A stretch of DNA of 64,000 nucleotides, taken from assembly GCF_047495875.1 (NCBI RefSeq), contig NC_092459.1, forward strand, positions 23,483,795 to 23,547,794, written 5' to 3'. The notes under the pieces are model-generated. The model made no database searches, was not told the DNA's origin, and worked only from the letters and a program-made list of their open reading frames with translations. Shown here in pieces: positions 53,548 to 61,241 of the stretch (its first letter is position 1; every line of letters starts with the position of its first letter). A program made the position numbers and the translations under genes. The stretch is from Pithys albifrons albifrons. Its lineage: Eukaryota; Chordata; Aves; Passeriformes; Thamnophilidae.

Positions 53548-55011
53548 GGCCGGCAGCTAACCCAGCCCAGCCCAGCCCAGCCCAGCCCTGCTCGCCCGCC
53601 CGTGCGGCTCCGGACAGCCGGCAGCCTCAGGGGCGGCACAAGAAAAACCCCGGCAGCAGCGACAGAGAGGCGGGCGGGGGGCGGCGCTGCCAGCCCGGCC
53701 GAGGAAACGCCCCCCCAGCCGCTCGGGTTTCGGTGGCCGCCCTTCGGAGCGCATAGAGGGGCGGCCCCAGCCGCAGACCCCGGCTCCAGTCCCATCGCCA
53801 AGGCACCGCCTTCGGGGCCGCCGAGCTCTCGCCGCCTCTCGCCCGCCCTCCGTGCCTTTGCCCTGGCCTCCCCGCGGGACCAGAAGGGCGGTGGCCGCCG
53901 GGGCAGGGACGCGACGCCCGCGGCAGTGACGGGCTGGTGGGGACACTGTCACCCTGCGGCGCTGGCGGACACCGCTGGGGACTCGCAGCCAGGGACCGAC
54001 CAGGAGCCGCGGCATCAGCAACCAGCCGGGGCGGGATCCCCTCCCGCCCGGCGGAGGGGAGGGGCGCGCCAGCCCCGCCGCAGGTGTTACCGCCGCTCAC
54101 CCGCCCCTGGCCGCGCCCCCCCGCCCTCTGGCCCTGACCCCCGCGCTGGGGCGGTACCTGCTGCCCTGCCCCGGCCCGCCAGGTCCCCCACCCTGCCCAC
54201 CCTGCCCGCGGAAGGGGGCCAGGGGCTGGCTCCGCAACCGCCGCCTCGCTCACGGCCGCATCCTGCGGCTGGTGGGAGGCTGGCACCGCAGCGCGCCCGC
54301 TGCCCACGCTAATAGCGCCGTTAAGATGGGTTGCCCTGGGAAATGGTGTCCCGGGAAGGGACACACGGAGGTGCACATAAAAGGAGGGTGGTTGGGGGAA
54401 ACAACAACGGTTTTCCCGGGGGCACCGGCGCCCGCCGCATCTTTCTGGGATTCATTTACAGGCATTTTCCAGATCTCGCTGGGGAGAAGTGGACCTACGC
54501 CCTATTTTCGACATCATTTGTCGCCGGGCCGCGGACCAGCGCCCGCCGGCGCCTCCGGCACACCGCCGACTCCGTCCCAGTCCCCGTCTACCCCGGGCGC
54601 AGCCCCGGCCCCGAGCGGACAAAGACCGGCGACTGGTCCCCCGCCCCCCACGGAGCATCATCGGCCGCCGCCGCGGCCTCTCATTGCGCTGCGGGCGGTC
54701 CAGCGCCGCTTTCCCTCGGGACAGCCCGGTGATGCCCCGGCCTTGCGGGGCAGAGGAAACGCCGGTACCAGCTGAAGCGGCCTCCGCCGAGGCTGCAGCC
54801 CCCGGCCGCTGATGTGTTTTCGCATGAAAGTTTAATGGGCGCACCTGCGCGTGTTTCGGCTCGCCTTCCACACGCATCAGTTCACCCAGCCGGAAAACGC
54901 CGCCAAAGAGCTTAGTCACCGCCCGGCGGGGCCGCGCTCTGAAAGGGAAGGGACGGGGGTCCCTCTGCCCCCTGGCCACCCCCTGCCCGGCCGCCCCCGG
55001 CCGCGCCTTAC
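53548..55011 (-). other. 5' leader/promoter of MAGYLSP isoform; intron for the upstream isoforms
   Basis: For the short isoform this is promoter plus 5' untranslated leader. For transcripts using exon 55012-55219 it is intron that is skipped along with the MAGYLSP exon. It is almost wholly GC-rich. Long open frames on both strands look compositional (Pro, Arg, Gly and Ala-rich) and none shows a recognisable domain. Confidence 0.7.
53561..53588 (-). repeat. (GGGCT)n pentanucleotide repeat in the DST 5' leader
   Basis: On the minus strand six GGG runs are separated by exactly two bases (CT or similar), ending 13 bases upstream of the MAGYLSP ATG. The spacing fits a compact G-quadruplex in mRNA or non-template DNA. 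The repeat lies between the GC box at 53595-53601 and the start codon, so it should be in the 5' untranslated leader if transcription begins at the GC-rich promoter upstream. Folding is inferred. Confidence 0.8.
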
Positions 55012-55219
55012 CGGCGATGCGCAGCACGGCCCGTTCGGCGGGGTCCAGCACGGAGCCGCCCTGGATCTTCCGCTTGGACCGCTCATGTTTGGGCAGGTTC
55101 CAGGGCAGCGTGTCCCCCGGCGCCGGCGACACCGTCCCCGACCTTTGGCTGAAGTCCTCCTCGTCGGAGAAATCGGCGGAGGACGACATGGAGCATCGGT
55201 AGGACGCGTTGCCGGAGCT
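55012..55219 (-). CDS. DST: DST (dystonin) 5' coding exon of the longer N-terminal isoforms
   Basis: This 208-base exon is bounded by a pyrimidine-rich acceptor (CTCCCCGTGCAG|AGC) at 55220 and a donor GCCG|GTAAGG at 55011. It encodes about 69 residues starting SSGNASYRCSMSSSADF, with the hallmark segments PGDTLPWNLPKHERSKRK and VLDPAERAVLRIA. MACF1, the paralogue, has the same arrangement just before its actin-binding domain. The exon ends in phase 1 with G, exactly like the MAGYLSP exon at 53457, so both can splice to one shared exon. The first part is rich in Ser and acidic residues and probably disordered. Because it has an acceptor, an upstream exon must exist; known DST isoforms carry a membrane-spanning or myristoylated N-terminus there, but no such exon was found here. 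Alternatively, translation could start at the internal Met (55189), as MACF1 does, though that ATG has a weak context (T at -3). Confidence 0.88.
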
Positions 55220-56343
55220 CTGCACGGGGAGACAGACACACAGACAGGATGCGTGGGGAGCGGCTCGGGACCGGGGCCTCAAGTGGCAGCAGCGAGTACC
55301 CGCCCCGCGTGGCGTGGAGAAGCATCTCACGGGAAAAGGAGGGTAGGGGGGAGAGATGCCGCTCACCATTGCCGTGAATTTAGGGGGGAAGAGGGGTGCG
55401 AGTGCCAAGGGAGATCCTCAAAAAAAAAAAAATAGCTGTTCTTTAGCGGGAGTGCATTTGGAGGGATGTCTTGAGAGAGCCGTGGCCTGCGGCCGGGCAA
55501 CCAGCTCGCAAATGAGCCTCCCACTTCCCCAACAATAAACCCAGCAGCAACAACAGCCGAAAAAAAAAAAAAACAACCACCTTCCCGGCTACAGATCGAT
55601 GGCGTTTGGCTCCCCCGCCAGGACAAGGGGAAGATTTGCCATCGCCGAGGTGCTGGTGAAATCGTTCATGTAAATCCGCCCCTGGGGCAGCCCCACGGCG
55701 TCTTTGTTACCGGTCCGGGCCCCGCCGCGCCCCCTCCTGCCTCGCGTCCTCGGGGGCAACCAGGCAGGGCCGGTTAGCGGGGACGGAGGGAAGGAAGCGG
55801 GGAGGGAAGCAATACGGTGTCTCAGAGCAGCCCCTTTGGGTAGCAGGGCACGATAGGCGGCCTTCGGTCACAGTTTGCGAAAAGCGGCTTCGGAAACAAA
55901 CGACTGAGCTCGGCGTGTAGAATGTATCCACCTTCAGGCTTCTCAGCTACCCAAAAAAAGAGCTCTTGCAAAAACATAAATAAACACTGATGCAGTGAAG
56001 GGAGGGGGCTGCTGCCATTTCTGGCTTCCCTGTTTAGGATGAAGTGGGAAACGGTGATGACTGAAATATAACATTTCAACATCATATTGAAATTTAGTGT
56101 ACATTATTATAAACAGGTTATCGGGACACAATGGAGGGCAAGGTGCTGTTTCTCTTCCCCTGCATTTTCTCATTGGAGAGACCTGTAGTTTCTACAGGGC
56201 ATCTAGCAAGAAAATGATGGATTTGATTTGTGATTTCATGTGGGATCCTCTGTGACAGTCTTTCAAAAATGCTACCTGATACTGGACCAATTATGATGTT
56301 AATTTTTAGGTGTATGCTGTTCTCAGCTTGGAGAGGTGGAGTA

Positions 56344-56585
56344 GAATCATAGAATCACAGACTAGTTTGAGTTGGAAGGGACCTTTAAAACCCATCGAAT
56401 TCCAACCTCCCTGCCATGGGCAGGGACATCTTCCACTAGACCAAGTTGCTCAAAGCCCCATCCAACCTGGCCCTGAGCACTTCCACAGCTTTGCTGGGCA
56501 AGCTGTTCCCATGCCTCGCCAACTTCATAGTGAAGAATTGCTTCCTTATAACTAATCTATATCTACCCTCTTTCAGCATATTTTG
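56344..56585 (-). mobile_element. CR1 LINE 3' fragment
   Basis: The plus strand starts with the CR1 terminal motif (AATCATAGAATCACAGACTA), followed by a GAGTTGGAAGGGACCTTTAAA block and the CATCTTCCACTAGACCA segment typical of a second CR1 subfamily. It ends near CTACCCTCTTTCAGCATA, where the match stops. It is thus the last 240 bases of a minus-oriented CR1, more diverged and more truncated than the copy at 29.5 kb. No intact frame remains. Confidence 0.92.
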
Positions 56586-58916
56586 TTATGCAGAGACAGC
56601 CTCATTCCACCATTCCAAATTCCAGGGGTTTTTATACTAAAACAGCTAGTATTTTTATGCTTGTCTTGTAGTATTTTTTTTTATTTAGAGGCTTCAAAGG
56701 TACCTTTACTTACAGAAGAGATTAGTATGGTGATTGAGATCTGATAAAATTTGTTGTTGCTGTCTGAACCTTTTACTGTCAGTTATCATAGAGGGTATTT
56801 TACCCATTTGAAAACTCAGAAACGCATAATCCAGAGAAATAACATGATGCACTCTTGGCTATGCATAGAAGTGCCAATAATATACAGTTAAATAATATGC
56901 CAAAATAAGAGGGGATCTCTTAATAGTGTTTTTTCCTCCTGGCCTCCTTCACTTCTATCCCAATCCTCTTTTCTTCTTCTACAGTACTTTATGGTGAAGT
57001 TCAAAAGGGGAGAGTTGAGAAAGAGGAGACAAATAAATAATTAAAAAACCCAGTTAACTGAATTCTTGTTCACTGTACTGTGATGTGAAGAGAGCAAGAA
57101 CTAACTGCAGAAAAACAGAAACATGAGATGTCTGATACTAGCTCTGATTGCCTTTATAATTAGTTTTAGTGCAGAGATTATTTTTCTGTCAGTTTGTATA
57201 ATAAGTACTGTAGAATCTCATAAAGCATGATGGTCACATACAGGTGCCTTCTTGATGGGAGCTGGAAGTGCTCAGCTTGCTGCGGCGTATAAAGGGTACT
57301 TTGCTGTACTAGGTAGGACTACCAGGGCCTCTGAGGTGCTTAGTCAGAGATTAGGTTCCCTGTGGCCTGTCCTTAGCTCCCGATTCTGCCCTAGAAGAGA
57401 AAGTGGGCCTTTAATCCCAGCTCTGAATGTCGTGCTTCAGGCCTGCACCTTCTGTTGGCTGCTCAGCAACCCTCGATCTCTTTGGATCACACAGACCCAG
57501 GGAGACAGATTCAACTTCTTCACCTTCTTCATTTCTAGCCTGTAATATGAAAATTATAAAGAGCCCAGACAAGGTGTTGTGAGGGTGCTATAGCAGTAGT
57601 TTGTTAGTGTTTATGTAGCAGCTTGGAATATGCAAGAACAAAGTACAATAGCTTTTTTTATTGAAGCTTTTGGAAGAGATCTCTCAACTCTCTGATTTAT
57701 CTTTGAAAGCTATAAATTTTATCTAGTAGGATTTCCTTTTCTCAAAAGAAGCCTGCATAGTCCATTCATATTTTTAATAACACCTTTTCCTACCCTTAGA
57801 AACCAAAAGCACTGTTGAGTGGTCATTCCATATGCACCATTGCTCTATTGAGATGTCAGTTTTAGGGAAAAGGAGTCTGTCCTTCTAGTCAGCTCTGCTA
57901 CAATACTGGAAGATAAGTTATGTGAGAAGACCCCACTCACATCCTTTATGAGAAATCAAACTGAAGAGGCAATGGTGGAATAGTTTTTGGCATCTATGTG
58001 TATTACAACTAGCTATCTGCTTTTAAGTTGTGCTACCTTACTTAATACTGTATGAATGAACAAAATTAATGAATAAAACCCACTTTAGCTTCTAACTCTT
58101 CAAGAATCATGTTGCAACATTTTCAGAATAAAGTAGGAGGCTCAGAAAAGAGTTTTTCATAACAGCAAAATCTAGCAATCTCATATCTAAGAATGTTAAC
58201 TTCTAGCCTAATTACAGTCTACTTAGTTCTTCAGCCTACAGATACCTCTGAGTAATGTGTACACAGAGCTATTGAGCATGTAAGTATTTTTAAGAATCTC
58301 AAAGTTGCTATTCTGAAGATGTTTATAATGAACTGAACAACGTTGCTTGAGTAAATTAACAGCTTTGATAAGAAGTCTGTAATTGTTCCATTTTTCGCAC
58401 AGGCACTGTTCACATGTGTAACACTCATCCCACTGGATTGTTTGTTTCTAGCAAACATGTTTTCCATGATACAGCTGTAAGTCCCAAATATGCATTCCAT
58501 TATTAGAGCAACATATTAAGCCGTTTAAAAATAGGAAATTATGCAGAACATCTGTTCTGAAAAGGATCCTTGGCCAACTAGGACAGCATGTAAAAAAAAA
58601 AAAAGGTTATATTCTGCTAAAATATGTAAGTCACTTTTGTTATTTCTCCATAAAGCACATGGCTATATGCAAGTGAAAAATAACACACATTAATCTGGGG
58701 GAGGGCTGAGTGAAGTGTCTTTTATATCTGCTAAAATATTGGTCATCCTTACTTGGCCTGCTCTGGGACTTAGTGAGGGTCAGGGCTTGATCATTCTTAG
58801 CCTGAAGGCCCTTGAGGTCACAGCGCAGGGGCTTTAGCTGCTTATCTGTGCCTCCGATTCTGCATTCCTCCTGCTCACTCGCCTGAGGGCTTCTCTGCAG
58901 CCTCTCTGGCTGATCG

Positions 58917-59195
58917 CAGGAACGCCCGCGATCGCAGTGCGGTTGTGCATCTGGGCGCTGCAGCCCCGCGGTCTCACATGGGCACGTCTCAGCGGAGCCC
59001 CGGCAGCATCGAAGCCCGGGATTGCCCGGGATGCGCCGTTCTGTGCCGGTGCCGCAGGGGGGTGCACGGCGCCCACGGAGTCCCCAGCGCCGCGCCCCGG
59101 GAGCCACGGGGCTCGGCAGGACCGACGTGCGGAGCCTTGCGAGCTCCCTTCTGCCAGCGCACTGGCTTCCCTGGAATCAGGTGATGTGCGGCAGC
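58917..59195. promoter_or_regulatory. Small CpG-rich patch, possible distal promoter or enhancer
   Basis: Roughly 280 bases are GC-rich with roughly 30 CpG dinucleotides, inside AT-rich flanks, 3.7 kb upstream of DST exon 55012-55219. It could hold a non-coding first exon of a longer DST isoform on the minus strand. A plus-strand transcript is also possible, since CAG|GTGATG near 59180 resembles a donor. Open frames of up to 155 codons cross it, but none has a recognised domain. Orientation and activity are unknown. Confidence 0.4.
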
Positions 59196-59222
59196 CGCCC
59201 GAGAGCCAGGCTTGTTACTGCT

Positions 59223-59680
59223 CTACAAAAGCGAGCTGATTTCCAGTAACGGGGTTGATTTCAAAGAAGTATTAATGTACTTCTTGTAAGAGGGATTTGG
59301 CCATGTACCAAGGCATGCTTTCCCTTGAGGAGGGAAAGGAGTGCTCTTTGTCATAGGTGAGGCACTGCAGAAGATCAGGTGGAAACTAGGTGGAAGATTG
59401 TGTAGCTGGAAGATGGTAGACCGTAATGCACAATACCATAGGTCACCTGTCAATAGGACCTGATAGGGCCGTGCTCTGCCATTCATCAGGGCAGAAGCAT
59501 TAGCTGAGGTCAGGCTTTGGATTCTGTCAGGCAACCCAGCTGGAAAAAGCTGCTGCAAGGCCAATACCAAATTATCCTCATATTGCAAAAATTCCCCAAC
59601 GCTGTGACATGCCGGAGATTGTGCCAGCCAACTGAATTCTAATCAAATAGCTTGTACTTTTGCATTTTATCTCTAAGGTG
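59223..59680 (-). mobile_element. Possible decayed endogenous retrovirus pol fragment
   Basis: A minus-strand frame is open from about 59655 to 59223 (about 144 codons, no ATG at its start). Near its start it contains a QYxDN motif in a hydrophobic setting, resembling the YxDD active-site region of retroviral reverse transcriptase. About 40 residues later comes a segment resembling the NxR..YQxLL stretch downstream of reverse transcriptase in gammaretrovirus-like pol. The interval is much shorter than normal, so a large internal deletion would be needed. No LTRs, primer-binding site or gag/env were recognised. The match rests on two short motifs and could be chance. Confidence 0.25.
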
Positions 59681-60880
59681 ATTTCCCACTGTAGCGAGTC
59701 CTTTCATGATGGCTTTTGGAAGCTGTGGGAAGTACAGGTCAACACTGATGGAAATTTAATTTTTAGTTTAATTATGCATTATTTATATTTTACTTATACT
59801 AAACTATCTCATAATTCCTGGAATACATTTTCTTTTCTATTGTTATGTTCATTGTGGAGAAATGGATAAATATGAACAGAAATTAAGCATTTGAATAATG
59901 ATTTTACTGAGTGTATTTCAGCAAAATTCCTTCTAATTTATAGTAATTTAAAATATCAATTGAAAGTAACAGGCTATTTTTGTCCTTTAACATCACAGAT
60001 TAAATGATATTAAAGTGGATCAACTTTTAAAGTAAAATAAGTTTACAAATTTAAGACAAAATCTAGAGCAACTGAATGTTCTCATTAGTAAATCTTTACT
60101 ACTTTAACCTGATTAGATGATAATGCAATGCAGAATACAAAATATCCAATGTATGTAATCAGGCTATGTAAGTCCCCTGGGACTGCATGTTGTCAGAAAT
60201 GATGAAAATTCAAACCAGACACAAATGATAGTACAAATAAGGGCAATGTAAAACCAACTATGAGAAGCTTTAAAAAATCACTAGTGAAGACGCAGATGAA
60301 TTAATATTTTGCTATGGTTCTATGCCAGTCATTTAAGAGGACATCCATACTTGCAAATGCCTATATTATCAGGATATAAAAAATTACTGCAGAATTCTGG
60401 GTTTGTATTTCATGTTATAAAACAATAAGCAGAATGCTGGAAGGCAAATACACTAAATCTGAAAGTCCTGAGCATCCAGGGTCTGACTCTGTGTTAAACT
60501 GCATTATCAAACAGGTAGGCTTTTCCAGCATCAAGACAACATCTACTTGATTTGTGGACAGAACTTACATTCTTTCTTTCTAAAGGTAGGAGAAGATGGA
60601 AATAAGCATTCTGTGTTTATTCTATCACATGCATTTTGAGCCTGTGGTTGTATTTATGCAAGGAAATTCTGATGCTTTCACAGGCTTTCAAAAGGAGATG
60701 GGATATTTTCTGGGTGCTAGTAGGTCAATCTCTACCATTTCCCCACTTGGAAAATAACCTTATGGATGAAACTTTCATGGAAGAAATAGGTTATCTGAGG
60801 ACATGAAATTCAAAATGTATAAAAGGGCTAGATCCGCATATGCACTTGAGCATTACAATACAGTTTTGTAACATAACGAT

Positions 60881-61241
60881 GTATATATGGCCAGACTTCA
60901 CGAATGAAGATTTGGGAAGGGCTCTCCCCACATGGGTGCCCTTCCAGCCTGCACAGTGGATGTTTTAGGTGAGGCACAGCGTGCACAGAACTGGCCCCAC
61001 CGTTTAAGTCCTGAGGTCCATCTGCCACGGCCGAGTGAGCTTGGACAGTGACAGTGAAGTCCTCGGGACCATCTACAGCACCCGGTACTAACCGGGACTG
61101 ACCCTGCTGAGCATCTGAGTTCTGACAGGATGGGATGGCAGGGAGGCATTGAACTGCCTGGGGATGGTCCCCACTGAGACTCAAACTCAGGCCCTTGGGA
61201 TTCAGACTAGAGTGCTTTCCTTTACGCCACAGGACCACCCC
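60881..61241 (-). mobile_element. Composite tRNA-Gln/5S-like SINE, full length, copy 3
   Basis: It has the same order as the 14.2 kb copy: tRNA-like head 61236 to about 61166, 5S-like segment about 61139-61072, body, and a 3' end with GGCCATATATAC on the minus strand. The acceptor-stem ends (GGTCC and GGACC) can still pair here. The anticodon region has a small deletion relative to copy 1, and the B box reads GAGTTTGAGTC. No convincing target-site duplication was seen, so flanking mutation or an older insertion is possible. The open frame crossing it is not a gene. Confidence 0.85.

Larger units (their letters stand above)
53280..55920 (-). promoter_or_regulatory. CpG island with the alternative DST promoter(s)
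   Basis: GC content and CpG density rise sharply from about 53280, peak between 53560 and 55330, and fade by about 55920; both flanks are AT-rich. The island covers both DST exons and the 1.46 kb between them. Minus-strand GC boxes (GGGCGGG type, Sp1-like) lie just upstream of the MAGYLSP start, for example at 53595-53601, with a second C/G-rich cluster near 53669-53684. No TATA box is obvious at a useful distance on the minus strand, which fits a dispersed CpG-island promoter. Several long open frames here on both strands are by-products of GC richness. Exact transcription start sites cannot be placed from sequence alone. Confidence 0.85.
55921..60880. other. AT-rich intron with CR1, CpG patch and possible retroviral remnant
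   Basis: Apart from the elements listed separately, it contains A13 at 58592-58604 and several frames of under 100 codons without recognisable features. The 97-codon plus frame at 57252-57545 lies in a slightly more GC-rich stretch but matches nothing known. Confidence 0.55.

Noticed and set aside
53272..54312. 346-codon plus-strand open frame in the CpG island
   Set aside because: It is Pro/Arg/Ala/Gly-rich, lies antisense to the DST first exon and its leader, and shows no domain. High GC removes stop codons.
53627..54376. 249-codon minus-strand open frame upstream of the MAGYLSP exon
   Set aside because: Composition is the GC-rich kind with no recognisable protein; the segment is better explained as promoter and leader.
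54452..55408. 318-codon minus-strand frame taken as one protein
   Set aside because: Only the part from 55219 to 55012 is DST. It is bounded by a clear acceptor and donor; the rest is intron read-through.
60828..61238. 136-codon minus-strand frame
   Set aside because: It is a read-through of SINE copy 3. A matching frame appears in copy 1 (14138-14443) for the same reason.
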